Of a stretch of DNA of 64,000 nt, positions 34,662 to 43,514 are shown piece by piece; within the stretch, counting starts at the first letter, position 1; each line of letters opens with the position of its first letter. A program made the position numbers and the translations under genes. Under the pieces are notes generated by a model. The model was not told where the DNA came from. It worked only from the letters and a program-made list of their open reading frames with translations, and did no database searches. Location of the stretch: positions 1 through 64,000 of the forward strand of contig NZ_NIBG01000020.1 of NCBI RefSeq assembly GCF_002270055.1, written 5' to 3'. The DNA comes from Anaeromicrobium sediminis. Its GTDB lineage: Bacteria; Bacillota; Clostridia; Peptostreptococcales; Thermotaleaceae.

Positions 34662-34832
34662 TTAATTATTATGAATACACCTGCTTCCTTTTGGCCCACT
34701 CCACTGGTTACAGGAAATACATCTTACTTTTCCACCTTTTCCCCGTCGTTTAAGCAAATCAGAATCACAGATGAATAGTATAATCTTTAATTCAAATAAA
34801 ACCTCTTTATACCTATCTAATATATAGTCTTG
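34662..34832 (-). pseudogene. Cysteine-rich reading frame without a usable start
   Basis: Directly after the MTH865-like stop, in the same frame, an open stretch ends with FICDSDLLKRRGKGGKVRCI then SCNQWSGPKGSRCIHNN and a stop at 34662. The CxxC pair and two outer cysteines, and the Lys/Arg-rich middle, look like a small zinc-binding protein. No ATG, GTG or TTG is well placed with a ribosome site. It may be a decayed gene or use a non-standard start. About 150 bp; otherwise no feature is seen here. Confidence 0.4.
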
Positions 34833-35072
34833 TTAAAGTTTTGCTAGTTCTACTATGGTTTCGCCTACGTCCTCTGCACTTTTAAACGGAAAATGGTTAG
34901 CATTTAGTAATTTTCCAGCTTCACCTGCTGTTATTTTCAAATCTCCAGCTTTACATGTTGTCTCTGCCCCATTAGGGAATGCTCCTAACAATTCTTCTGG
35001 TGTATTGATAGGGAACTGTGCGTCCTTTAAAGCTCCCACAATTTGCTTTTTAATAATTTCACGTACTGACAT
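34833..35072 (-). CDS. MTH865-like family protein
   Basis: 79 aa, a small helical family first described from Methanothermobacter and found in anaerobic bacteria. The line [20 protein letters not shown] and the final [16 protein letters not shown] fit the family. Function unknown. Good RBS (GGGAGG) before ATG 35072. Lies alone between rnmV and a Crp/Fnr gene. Confidence 0.82.
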   Translation of the reverse strand: MSVREIIKKQIVGALKDAQFPINTPEELLGAFPNGAETTCKAGDLKITAGEAGKLLNANHFPFKSAEDVGETIVELAKL

Positions 35073-35175
35073 ATCCTTATACCTCCCATGTATTTTTCTT
35101 TACACAGTTAGTATACTTTATATAATACTATGTATCTGTAAAGTACTTTACAAAAATACCTTTAAAATTAATATC

Positions 35176-35853
35176 CTAAATTGCATTCTCCAATATGATG
35201 CTATCAGTTATATATATGTATCTTTTTTCAATAGCAATTAATCCCTCATTTTTTAAGGTATTTAGTATATTAGTTACCATTACTCTAGATGCATTAACTA
35301 AATTAGCCATATCTTGATGACTTAAAATAACATCGATTTTTATTCCTCTTTGAGTGGTCTTGCCATGCTTTTCAGCCAATTTCTTTATAATATTTAGTAT
35401 CCTACCCTTAACATCATTAAATGCTATATTAGCCATTTGTTCTGTATATCCATTTAACTTATTAGTTAGATGCTTCATCATTTTTATTGCAATCTGTGGA
35501 TTTTTTAAAAGCTCCATAAAATCACTTCTTGAACATACACATACAAAAGTATCTTCTAATGCCTTTGCATTAAAGGTATGTGTGGAATCATCAAATATAG
35601 TATTCTCACCAAATATATCATCATGCTTCAGTATATCTAATGATATTTCTTTACCCTGGGCGGATACTTTATATAATAATATCCGTCCTTTTCTTATGAA
35701 ATAGATCTTATCACAGGGCATGCCTTCACTAAATACCGCCTGTCCTTTTTTTAGAAATGTTGGGCGAGCTAAACGAGCTACTAAATTCTTTTCTGAATCA
35801 TCAAGAGAACTGAATATATCTAGATCTTTCATACATTTTATTTTTTTTGTCAT
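35176..35853 (-). CDS. Crp/Fnr-family transcriptional regulator
   Basis: 225 aa from ATG 35853 (AAAGGAT 7-8 nt upstream; upstream in-frame Met codons lack a site). N-terminal cyclic-nucleotide-binding-type barrel (FLKKGQAVFSEGMPCDKIYF, FGENTIFDDS), a long dimer helix and a C-terminal winged helix with LSHQDMANLVNASRVMVTNI as recognition region. No N-terminal four-cysteine iron-sulfur motif, so it is not a classical oxygen-sensing Fnr. Signal and targets unknown. Confidence 0.88.
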   Translation of the reverse strand: MTKKIKCMKDLDIFSSLDDSEKNLVARLARPTFLKKGQAVFSEGMPCDKIYFIRKGRILLYKVSAQGKEISLDILKHDDIFGENTIFDDSTHTFNAKALEDTFVCVCSRSDFMELLKNPQIAIKMMKHLTNKLNGYTEQMANIAFNDVKGRILNIIKKLAEKHGKTTQRGIKIDVILSHQDMANLVNASRVMVTNILNTLKNEGLIAIEKRYIYITDSIILENAI

Positions 35854-36060
35854 TATTTTAATCCTTTCTACCATGTATTTTATAATTAATTGGCTTAAAC
35901 GCAATCATTCTATTACTATATAATATATCATATGGGAAATTCTCAACTAAAGCCAGGATACAACGTACAGATAGGTGTGGAAAATTTGTTCTTATGATGA
36001 AAAAAATTCGATTAATACACATGAACTCTATAAAACTAGGACCAACCAACATGAATAAAG

Positions 36061-36093
36061 AGACTATCTCAGAAATCATTCTGAGACAGTCCC
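36061..36093 (-). terminator. Terminator of the YabE-like gene
   Basis: GACT-a-TCTCAGAA / TTCTGAGA-c-AGTC hairpin, followed on the minus strand by TCTCTTTATTC. Confidence 0.75.
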
Positions 36094-36100
36094 TTATATT

Positions 36101-37111
36101 TTACTCTAGTACATATACCATTACAGGTCGTCTTCCATATTTATACACTTCTTTAGAATCTGCAATGAATAAATCTATTTTATTTCCCTTTATGGCTCCA
36201 CCCGTATCCTCAGCAGATGCAAAACCATAATCTTTAGTTCCATCTAATGCCTTTACATACAATTTACTTCCTAAAGGTATCACTCTAGGATCCACTGCCA
36301 CAACCCCAGGTCTAGCTTTTGTTCCACTACGAGTTATTCCATAATATTTATCTCCTGGATTTTTACCACAACTTTCATAACTTAAGTCATAGGCTGTAGC
36401 AGTCATTTTTATGACCTTTTTAACCCTTTGGTTGCCCCTTGATGTGGCCACATATTGTACAGTTCCCTTTTCAACCACTTCATCCCTAGGTTCCGCTAGA
36501 ACTTCTTCTGCTAACATTTCTCTAAATATTTCTTCGCCATTTTTATATACTACTTTATACTCTATTACTTTTTTTCCCTTTTCACCTTTAGTTATTAAAT
36601 TTACTTTACCCTTATCCATATCGTCATTATATTTAATAATACTCTTATAATCAATTTCTTCTTCTACCTTTAATGATTTTTCTAGGATCTTAACTATTTT
36701 TATTTCCTTCTCTTCTCCAATAGATCCCTCTAATGCGGGTGTTACTTCGTCATTTGGCCCAATTTCAACCCCATGTTCCATAAGTATATCACTAACTTTT
36801 GTGTTAGCGCTCATTATAACTTCTTCTTTTTTATCTATTACTATGTCTATTGGCTTAGCCCTGTTAATAATAATCTTCATATTTTTAGATAATTTACTAT
36901 CTAATGGAGCTGATATTTTGTCATAAGCATTCAAATTGATTTTTCCCTTTTCTAAGGTATCTTCTACTGTGTTCATGAACCCACTTACTACTATTTTTCT
37001 GTTTCCATCCTCTACAGTTACTTTTTCATAGTTGGCATATCCAACTGCCACTATACTTAATATGAACACTAGTACTAGAAGTCTATTGGCTTTTTTATGT
37101 TTAATATTCAT
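36101..37111 (-). CDS. YabE-like exported protein with DUF348, G5 and 3D domains
   Basis: 336 aa. N-terminal membrane segment (RLLVLVFILSIVAVGYANY, residues 10-28), two DUF348 ubiquitin-like modules (VTVEDGNRKIVVSGFMNTVE and IDIVIDKKEEVIMSANTKVS), a G5 domain (about 165-235) and a C-terminal 3D domain with its three aspartates: TATAYDLSYESCGK, VAVDPRVIPLG and EDTGGAIKGNKIDLF. The 3D domain resembles the catalytic part of lytic transglycosylases/MltA and resuscitation factors, so a role in cell-wall remodelling is expected. Its place near rnmV and rsmA matches B. subtilis yabE. Confidence 0.93.
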   Translation of the reverse strand: MNIKHKKANRLLVLVFILSIVAVGYANYEKVTVEDGNRKIVVSGFMNTVEDTLEKGKINLNAYDKISAPLDSKLSKNMKIIINRAKPIDIVIDKKEEVIMSANTKVSDILMEHGVEIGPNDEVTPALEGSIGEEKEIKIVKILEKSLKVEEEIDYKSIIKYNDDMDKGKVNLITKGEKGKKVIEYKVVYKNGEEIFREMLAEEVLAEPRDEVVEKGTVQYVATSRGNQRVKKVIKMTATAYDLSYESCGKNPGDKYYGITRSGTKARPGVVAVDPRVIPLGSKLYVKALDGTKDYGFASAEDTGGAIKGNKIDLFIADSKEVYKYGRRPVMVYVLE

Positions 37112-37282
37112 AAAATTTCCTCCTTCTAATTTGTCTCCAAGGATTTCCAGGAGACATGGTATTTTATCTCATAGAAGCTTAATAGTTAAATTTTGTATGT
37201 TTTATTCATACATTTCCTATTATTGACTTCATATGGATTTTTATACTTTACATATTTTTGTAATATTATTCATGAAAATTTA

Positions 37283-37298
37283 TATTTCCCGGGAAATA
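37283..37298. promoter_or_regulatory. Perfect 16-bp palindrome
   Basis: TATTTCCC/GGGAAATA, about 170 bp upstream of the YabE-like gene start; a possible operator. Nothing else is recognised in 37112-37282. Confidence 0.35.
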
Positions 37299-37309
37299 GA
37301 CTTTTTAAT

Positions 37310-37377
37310 CCTTTTTTCGCCTTTTGGAACATAATACCGTTTTGTCAGTGTATAATATTCCAAAAGGCGAAAAAAGG
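37310..37377. repeat. Perfect 20-bp inverted repeat before the decayed chemoreceptor
   Basis: Arms 37310-37329 and 37358-37377 (CCTTTTTTCGCCTTTTGGAA and complement) around a 28-nt loop. It ends in AAAAAAGGAG. Possible terminator, operator or mobile inverted-repeat element. Confidence 0.6.
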
Positions 37378-37398
37378 AGTCACAAGAACAAAATAAAA

Positions 37399-37938
37399 GT
37401 GAAAAACAAATTGATGTTAAGTTTAATTATTATCACAAATTTAAGTCTATTCATAGTATCTTATTTTGGTTACACTTGTGTAGATAATATTTTATAAGAT
37501 TCTATAAATAGTAAAATAGAACTCACTGTAAATAAATATAATGAGGATTTGGATAATTGGGTACAAAATAAAGTTCAAATGTTAGAAACTACAAAGGACA
37601 TTATTGAAAAAACTAATAATATGGATAACCTTAAAAGGGACTACTTTAAAGGATATGAAAGAGACCCTCGTATTTATGACATGTATTTTGCATATTTTTC
37701 AAATATTTTTTAATAGATTGAGATAATTGGATTCCACCAGAAGGAAATGTTATATAAAAAGAACGACATTATTTATTATGAATTAAATAATGTCGTTCTT
37801 TTTATATAACCAATTAGCAAAGGCCCTTAACTAGTTAAATAACCAAGTAAATATAGTAGGTAACGGAGACCTTACTCATACTATACAAGTCTCTTCTAAG
37901 GATCAAATAGGGTCTTTAGGAATATCTTTTAATATCTA
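37399..37938 (+). pseudogene. Decayed methyl-accepting chemotaxis protein gene
   Basis: From GTG 37399: a membrane helix (LMLSLIIITNLSLFIVSYFG), a TAA stop, then in the same frame a dCache-like start (VQMLETTKDIIEKTNN...RDPRIYDMYFAYF), a double stop near 37712 and a frameshift to DNWIPPEG. After a 62-bp palindrome (37749-37810) a HAMP fragment appears (LNNQVNIVGNGDLTHTIQVS...IGSLGISFNI) and ends. The second half of the sensor domain, helix 2 and the whole signalling domain are lost. Confidence 0.85.
37749..37810. repeat. 62-bp near-perfect palindrome inside the pseudogene
   Basis: 27-bp perfect arms (37749-37775 and 37784-37810; GTTATATAAAAAGAACGACA start) and an 8-nt loop. It stands exactly where about 120 codons of the chemoreceptor are missing. 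Confidence 0.85.
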
Positions 37939-37956
37939 GATTTAATATATAATAAA

Positions 37957-37988
37957 AAAAACCGTACTTTTTTAAAGTACAGTTTCTT
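37957..37988 (+). terminator. Hairpin behind the pseudogene
   Basis: AAAC-c-GTACTTT / AAAGTAC-a-GTTT with TCTTATTTT after it. In 37990-38081 nothing else is seen. Confidence 0.6.
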
Positions 37989-38081
37989 ATTTTCAGTAAA
38001 ATATGCACAAAGAAATCAGGACAGAATATTAAATATCCCTCTGTCCAATGGCAGAAAAATAGAAGACGATGATTATTTAAA

Positions 38082-38261
38082 TTAAGCTTTTACAAGTTCA
38101 TGTCTTATAGTAAATTTACTTTTTCTTTTGTATGTAAATAAATCTTTTTTAGATTCTATATTAATATAATCTGGACAATATTGCACGTCCCCATTTATAA
38201 TATGCATTTTACATTGTCTTTTACAGCATGCGCATTTATTAGCAACTTTTAAATTATCCAT
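38082..38261 (-). CDS. Small cysteine-rich protein
   Basis: 59 aa from ATG 38261 (AAGGGGGAT 4 nt upstream). NKCACCKRQCKMHIINGD and QYCPDY give a CxxC-x3-C...C arrangement typical of a small zinc knuckle; the second half is basic. Not recognised as a named family. Monocistronic, between a pseudogene and argH. Confidence 0.6.
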   Translation of the reverse strand: MDNLKVANKCACCKRQCKMHIINGDVQYCPDYINIESKKDLFTYKRKSKFTIRHELVKA

Positions 38262-38430
38262 TATTATCCCCCTTAAGCTGTCCACTTTTTTTCATCTTAG
38301 CATATGTATATTAAAAAATATGTAAAAGTTCATTGTCAAAAAAACACTAAAAACGGCTATCTACTAATTTTTATCTTTTTTTCGTGTCTATACAGGTTCT
38401 TTTACTATACCATATTTGTATACAAATTTA

Positions 38431-38472
38431 AAATACTACAAGGCTAAATAAAAATTTAGCCTTGTAGTATTT
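38431..38472 (-). terminator. Terminator of the arg operon, overlapping the argH end
   Basis: 18-bp perfect arms AAATACTACAAGGCTAAA / complement, 6-nt loop; the upper arm holds the last codons of argH. Confidence 0.75.
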
Positions 38473-39778
38473 CCTTTTTTATTCCCTTTTTTAAAGATTC
38501 TTCATAATCTATAAAATCATATATATCTTCTTCAAATTTAACGTTAAAGTTTTTAAATTCACCTATGGATAATTTTTCTATTGGAATATTTTTTTCTTCA
38601 CAATATAGGACTATATTTCCTGAAATTTCATGGGCATCTCTGAAACTAATACCCTTGTTAACTAGATAGTCTGCCACTTCTGTAGCATTTAAAAATCCCA
38701 TTTTAACACTATCTTTTATGTTCTTTTCATTTACTTTCATTGTTTTTATCATACTAGTCATAATAACTACGCAATTAGATACGGTGTCTAGTGCATCAAA
38801 GAATTGCTCCTTATCCTCCTGCATATCCTTATTATAAGCTAATGGGAGGGCCTTCATAGTAGTTAATATACTCATGAGTGATCCATATACTCTACCAGTT
38901 TTTCCTCTTATTAGTTCTGCTCCATCTGGATTTTTCTTCTGAGGCATTATGCTACTACCTGTAGAATATTTGTCATCTAAAGTAATAAACTTAAATTCTT
39001 GGGAAGACCACATAATAATTTCTTCACTTAATCTGCTAAGATGCATCATTATTATGGAAAAAGCACTTATTAGCTCTATTATATAATCCCTATCACTAAT
39101 ACCATCTAGGAAATTATCTACTTTCTTGTTAAATCCCAAATTACGTGCAGTAAAGTCCCTATCAATACTATAGGTGGTTCCAGCTAAGGCACAACAACCT
39201 AGTGGGCTCTCATTTAAAATATCCACGCTATTTTCAAGGCGTTTTATATCCCTTTTAAACATTTCAAAGTATGCCATCATATGATATTTTAAAGTGACCG
39301 TTTGAGCCCTTTGAAGATGAGTATATCCTGCCATTATAATATTGTTTTCATCTCCAAAGATCTTTAAAGCATCCTTTAAATTATTTAGTCTTTCTATTAA
39401 GTTAATAGTTTCTTCTTTTGCAAATAACTTCATGGCTACTGCCACTTGGTCGTTTCTACTTCTAGCCGTATGAACTTTTTTTCCAACGGGTCCTATTTTC
39501 TCTATAAGGTTTAATTCTATAAAGGAGTGAATATCTTCATAATCTCCCTCTATCTTCAACTCTCCATTATCTACTTCTTCTTTTATCTCTTTTAGGCCAT
39601 AAACTATTTTGTCTTTTTCCTCATTAGATAGTATGTCTACTTCACATAACATGGTCACATGAGCTATACTAGCTTTTATGTCATGAGGAAATAATCTTTT
39701 GTCAAAGGGTAGTGAACTATTAAATTGGTTCATTAAATAGTCCACTTCCTCCTTAAATCGTCCTCCCCAAAGTTTCAT
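38456..39778 (-). CDS. argH: Argininosuccinate lyase
   Basis: 440 aa fumarase/aspartase-superfamily enzyme; splits argininosuccinate into arginine and fumarate. Signature GSSIMPQKKNPDGAELIRGK (catalytic Ser loop) is present, with HTARSRNDQVA and GYTHLQRAQT earlier. Separated from argG by one base, so co-translated. The last codons form part of a terminator hairpin. Confidence 0.96.
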   Translation of the reverse strand: MKLWGGRFKEEVDYLMNQFNSSLPFDKRLFPHDIKASIAHVTMLCEVDILSNEEKDKIVYGLKEIKEEVDNGELKIEGDYEDIHSFIELNLIEKIGPVGKKVHTARSRNDQVAVAMKLFAKEETINLIERLNNLKDALKIFGDENNIIMAGYTHLQRAQTVTLKYHMMAYFEMFKRDIKRLENSVDILNESPLGCCALAGTTYSIDRDFTARNLGFNKKVDNFLDGISDRDYIIELISAFSIIMMHLSRLSEEIIMWSSQEFKFITLDDKYSTGSSIMPQKKNPDGAELIRGKTGRVYGSLMSILTTMKALPLAYNKDMQEDKEQFFDALDTVSNCVVIMTSMIKTMKVNEKNIKDSVKMGFLNATEVADYLVNKGISFRDAHEISGNIVLYCEEKNIPIEKLSIGEFKNFNVKFEEDIYDFIDYEESLKKGIKKEILQG

Positions 39779-39779
39779 T

Positions 39780-40982
39780 TTACAGGTCCTTATCCATCAT
39801 GGCCTTAATTTTAAATGGAAGATTGAATAAGTTTATGAACCCACCTGCATCACTTTGATCATAAAGATCACTATGGCCAAAGGATGATATTTCTTGGTTA
39901 TAAAGTTTGTATTTAGAATCCATACCTGCTGGAATTATATTTCCCTTATAAAGCTTTAACTTCACCCATCCAGTTACATTTTCTTGAGTTTTATCAATAA
40001 ATGCATCTAAACTTTCCTTTAAAGTACTAAACCAAACTCCGTTGTACACAAGTTCTGCATACTTAAGCCCTATCATTTGCTTATATTGATAAGTCATTTT
40101 ATCTAATACTAAATGCTCTAATTCCTTATGAGCAAACATAAGAACGCTTCCACCAGGAGTTTCATATATACCTCTTGATTTCATACCTACTAATCTGTTT
40201 TCTAGTAAATCTACTACTCCAACTCCATTGTCTCCACCTATTTCATTTAATTTACTTAAGATTTCTACAGGAGATAGTTCTTCTCCATCTACCTTTGTAG
40301 GAATGCCCTTTTCAAAATGAATAGTAACATAAGTTGGTTCATCACTAGCTTCTTCTAGTGTTTTTGTCATCATATATAATATATCTGCTTTATGTTCATT
40401 TTTCACATCTTCTATATCTCCACCTTCATGGCTTATATGAAGTAAGTTTTGATCTCTAGAATAGATTTTTTCCTTAGTAACTGGTACTTCTATGCCCATT
40501 TCATTTGCATAATCTATAGCATCTTCTCTAGATTTAATATCCCACTCTCTCCAAGGAGCTATTATCTTTATACTAGGATCTATGGCCGCTATAGTAGTTT
40601 CAAATCTAACCTGATCATTTCCCTTACCAGTACATCCGTGAGCTATATACTTTGCCCCTTCCTTATGGGCTATCTCAACTAATTTTTTAGCTATAAGTGG
40701 TCTTGCAATTGAAGTTCCCAATAAGTATTTATCTTCATACACAGCATTAGCCTTTAAAGCTGTGAATACATAATCAGCTACAAATTCCTCTTGAACATTT
40801 TCAATGTAAATATTTACAGCTCCTGAAGCTAAGGCCTTCTCTTTAACTTCCTTCATGTCATCCTCTTGACCCACATTAACACAAGCAGCTATAATATCTA
40901 GATCATAATTTTCCTTTAACCAAGGTACTATGATAGATGTATCTAATCCCCCTGAATAAGCTAATACTACCTTTTCTTTCAT
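39780..40982 (-). CDS. argG: Argininosuccinate synthase
   Basis: 400 aa. Joins citrulline and aspartate using ATP. N-terminal P-loop-like [18 protein letters not shown], then [15 protein letters not shown] and the C-terminal multimer helix. Together with argH it makes arginine from citrulline; carbamoylation and earlier steps are not in the window. 15 bp after the binding-protein gene. Confidence 0.96.
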   Translation of the reverse strand: MKEKVVLAYSGGLDTSIIVPWLKENYDLDIIAACVNVGQEDDMKEVKEKALASGAVNIYIENVQEEFVADYVFTALKANAVYEDKYLLGTSIARPLIAKKLVEIAHKEGAKYIAHGCTGKGNDQVRFETTIAAIDPSIKIIAPWREWDIKSREDAIDYANEMGIEVPVTKEKIYSRDQNLLHISHEGGDIEDVKNEHKADILYMMTKTLEEASDEPTYVTIHFEKGIPTKVDGEELSPVEILSKLNEIGGDNGVGVVDLLENRLVGMKSRGIYETPGGSVLMFAHKELEHLVLDKMTYQYKQMIGLKYAELVYNGVWFSTLKESLDAFIDKTQENVTGWVKLKLYKGNIIPAGMDSKYKLYNQEISSFGHSDLYDQSDAGGFINLFNLPFKIKAMMDKDL

Positions 40983-40997
40983 TTTAAAATCCCCCTT

Positions 40998-41792
40998 CTA
41001 TTCCTCAGCCAGTTGGCTATTTTTAGCAACAAATTCTTCAATTTTATTTTCTTTAATTAATTCATCTAATACAGTATCTATTACCTGTACTAAATCCTCA
41101 TTTCCCTTTTTAACTGCTATGGCAGAGCCATTATCATTAGTTTCAATCTTCACATCTGATATGATTAATTCTTCATATTTATTCACATAAGATTTTGCCA
41201 CAGGACTTTCTACTATTACTGCATCTACCTTTTTCTCAAGTAAATCTAACATTATATTAGAAAGCTTAGTTAATCCTTTTATATTCTTTTCATCTCCATA
41301 TTCTTTAGCTAACTCTTCTTGTACTGTTCCCTTTTGTACTCCTAATTTAATACCCTTTAACTTATCTAAACTATTTATTTCACTACTATTTTCATCTAAT
41401 ATAACTACGGCTTGCTTAGCTTGATAATATACCTTAGAAAAATCTACACTCTTTTTTCTTTCTTCTGTTGGAGTCATCCCAGCTATGATAATATCAATCT
41501 TTTCTCCATTTAAAGCTGCTAATAATCCGTCAAATGCCATATCTTTAATCTCAACTTCTACCCCTAACTCTTTAGCAATTTCATTAGCTATATCTATGTC
41601 AAATCCTACTATAGTGTCTTTACCGTTTATATCCTTGTGAAATTCATAAGGTGGATAAGCAGCACTAGTTCCAATAACGATCTTTCCTTGGCTCTTAATA
41701 GAATCTACCTTAGACTGTACCTCTTCATTTCCACATGCAACCATACTCATAACTAATATTAATCCTAATAAAACCAATAATATCTTTTTCAT
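40998..41792 (-). CDS. Amino-acid ABC transporter substrate-binding lipoprotein
   Basis: 264 aa from ATG 41792 (GGGAGG 6 nt upstream). Signal peptide with lipobox MVAC (Cys20 of this start), then a family 3 solute-binding fold: KIVIGTSAAYPPYEF, GFDIDIANEIAKELGVEVE, DIIIAGMTPTEERKKSVDFS, GVQKGTVQEELAKEY. No permease or ATPase gene is adjacent; the operon with argGH and the ArgR-like boxes point to arginine, citrulline or ornithine as ligand. Confidence 0.9.
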   Translation of the reverse strand: MKKILLVLLGLILVMSMVACGNEEVQSKVDSIKSQGKIVIGTSAAYPPYEFHKDINGKDTIVGFDIDIANEIAKELGVEVEIKDMAFDGLLAALNGEKIDIIIAGMTPTEERKKSVDFSKVYYQAKQAVVILDENSSEINSLDKLKGIKLGVQKGTVQEELAKEYGDEKNIKGLTKLSNIMLDLLEKKVDAVIVESPVAKSYVNKYEELIISDVKIETNDNGSAIAVKKGNEDLVQVIDTVLDELIKENKIEEFVAKNSQLAEE

Positions 41793-41804
41793 ATTCATCC
41801 TCCC

Positions 41805-41878
41805 TTTGTATTTTTATTCATATCAATGTATATTTATTAACTTGTATGAATTATATTACACATTTTTATAGGTGTCAA
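41805..41878 (-). promoter_or_regulatory. Consensus promoter with two ArgR-like boxes
   Basis: Minus strand TTGACA (41873-41878) - 17 bp - TATAAT (41850-41855). Box 1, TATGAATAAAAATACAAA (41805-41822), resembles the Gram-positive ARG box; box 2 (41845-41862, TATGAATTATATTACA) covers the -10. Centres are 40 bp apart, suiting a hexameric ArgR that bridges both. Confidence 0.78.
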
Positions 41879-41967
41879 TATGTTTTTTGTTTTTATTTTC
41901 AGTCAATTATTAACCATATTTTTCTGCAATAAAAAAACTCCTTGCAAATGCAAGAAGTTAAATAAAA

Positions 41968-42018
41968 AAGACTATCTCAAAACAGAAAATATTTTCTAGA
42001 TAAGAGATAGCCCTTTTT
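41968..42018 (+). terminator. Hairpin with plus-strand T run
   Basis: GACTATCTC / GAGATAG outer stem followed by CCCTTTTTT. No plus-strand gene ends here, so it may serve antisense or read-in transcripts. A weaker CTCCTTGCAAATGCAAG hairpin precedes it. Confidence 0.5.
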
Positions 42019-42062
42019 TATGTGTAGTTCTAAATATTTTTAAATTTATAATCATAACCTCA

Positions 42063-42161
42063 TTACCAAGTCTGTACTATTGATACAAATTTAATTGATG
42101 TAACCACAACTGTCATTGACATTACAATATATATACTTCCTATCATAGCTCTCTTAATCAT
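42063..42161 (-). CDS. 32-aa hydrophobic peptide
   Basis: ATG 42161 with GAAGGGG 9 nt upstream; MIKRAMIGSIYIVMSMTVVV then TSIKFVSIVQTW and TAA. A positively charged start followed by one membrane segment. No homologue recognised; small membrane peptides like this may be regulators or toxins. Stand-alone, between the arg operon promoter and unrelated genes. Confidence 0.5.
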   Translation of the reverse strand: MIKRAMIGSIYIVMSMTVVVTSIKFVSIVQTW

Positions 42162-42384
42162 TTTTAAATCCCCTTCTTTCAATTTTCTTAGTTTATTCCC
42201 ATATTAAAATTATACATGAAAATAAAGATTTTAACTATTAACTCTTTCTTAAATATTATTAAATAAGAATTAATTATTTTATAACTACTAGATTATTTCC
42301 ATGTAATAATATTCTGTTGATAAATCTAAAATATGGTTATAACATGGATTAAATTAATGATCGATAGATAAAGAAGGTGATAAA

Positions 42385-42465
42385 ATGTTAATACTTTCAG
42401 TTTTGTTTCTTTTCCTACTTTATATTTGTTATGGTTTCAAACATTCCCACGCCCAAATAAGCTAA
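42385..42465 (+). CDS. 26-aa hydrophobic peptide
   Basis: ATG 42385 with AAGAAGGTGAT 4-5 nt upstream; MLILSVLFLFLLYICYGFKH then SHAQIS and TAA. Single membrane segment. Faces the peptide at 42063-42161 divergently. No family recognised; only the ribosome site and composition support it. Confidence 0.42.
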   Translation: MLILSVLFLFLLYICYGFKHSHAQIS

Positions 42466-42507
42466 CTGATAGGTTTAACCAATTTTACAGTAATGCTCTC
42501 CGTACTG

Positions 42508-43338
42508 CTATATAAATTTTAGATGATAAAAGTTTGCTCCTTTATTTTCATCACATAAATCCATCGTTGAAATTACTGTGGGATTCCATGAAGCTTTTCT
42601 AGGCGTATGTTTATAATATGAAAATTCATCTATAACTTCTATTTTATCATCCCATTTGGATACTTCTTTAGCTGAATCAACTCCCCAAGATAGTAAATTC
42701 TCTTTCATACCAGCATTACGCATCATATCATTTGCATATTTTAATCCTTCTCTAGATAAAGTATCAAAGAAAAACTCTCCATTAGAAAACTTTGATGCAA
42801 GTTTACAAAATAATTGACGTAATTCTTGTTCTTCAAAAAACATTAATACACCTGCCGCAAGAAAAAGTACGTTATCATGTATAGAAGTTATGTCATTAAA
42901 CCAACTATAATCAAATACTGATTTTGAAATATACTTTCTACGTTTTGTCTCTGAGATGAACTTCTTTCTGAATTCTATTGAATCAGGAAGATCAAGGTCA
43001 TACCACATAATTTGTCCGTTATCTATTCTTTCAAAAGTAGTATCTAAACCTGCACCAATATTTACGATAGTAGCTTTTGGATGTTTTTCAATAAAATTTT
43101 GTACAGCTATATCCATAGTTTTTGCCCTAACAACCCAAGATATGGCATTATATTCACTAAGTTTTTTCTCGAACGTAGAAAAATCATAATTAAGTTGACC
43201 TATAATCTCAATGGCTTTTGGGTCATATAATAGAGGATCACTTTTCTGGCTTTCCATAAAACGCCCCCATAGAGGTAAAAACATAGTTTGCTGAATACCA
43301 CCTAATTCAAATATTGATTTTTCACTTGATGTATGCAT
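42508..43338 (-). CDS. Class I SAM-dependent methyltransferase, LCM/TcmP-like family
   Basis: 276 aa from ATG 43338 (GGTAGGTGAT just upstream; the GTG 9 bp earlier lies in that site). N-terminal helical cap, then a Rossmann SAM site TIVNIGAGLDTTFERID, acidic WYDLDLPDSIEFRK and GEFFFDTLSREG. The leucine carboxyl methyltransferase superfamily O-methylates carboxylates of polyketides or proteins; substrate here unknown. Monocistronic. Confidence 0.85.
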   Translation of the reverse strand: MHTSSEKSIFELGGIQQTMFLPLWGRFMESQKSDPLLYDPKAIEIIGQLNYDFSTFEKKLSEYNAISWVVRAKTMDIAVQNFIEKHPKATIVNIGAGLDTTFERIDNGQIMWYDLDLPDSIEFRKKFISETKRRKYISKSVFDYSWFNDITSIHDNVLFLAAGVLMFFEEQELRQLFCKLASKFSNGEFFFDTLSREGLKYANDMMRNAGMKENLLSWGVDSAKEVSKWDDKIEVIDEFSYYKHTPRKASWNPTVISTMDLCDENKGANFYHLKFI

Positions 43339-43457
43339 AAAAATCACCTACCCGATTTAATTGATATCGATAATCCATCTCAATACCAATTAAATTTTAT
43401 AATGAAAATTATATGAAATCAATTAAATGTATACAACAAAAATAGACAAATTTTAAA

Positions 43458-43492
43458 AAAGATGATTTTTACTATAGTAGAAATCATCTTTA
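43458..43492 (-). terminator. Hairpin between cheX-like and methyltransferase genes
   Basis: AAAGATGATTT / AAATCATCTTT around 12 nt, T/A runs both sides. It lies on the 5' side of the methyltransferase-free interval and 3' of the gene at 43515. Confidence 0.65.
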
Positions 43493-43514
43493 AATGAATA
43501 TTTATTATTTGTTT

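Noticed and set aside
35858-36079. 73-residue frame between the Crp/Fnr and YabE-like genes
   Set aside because: No ribosome site, overlaps the Crp/Fnr leader, and composition is not protein-like.
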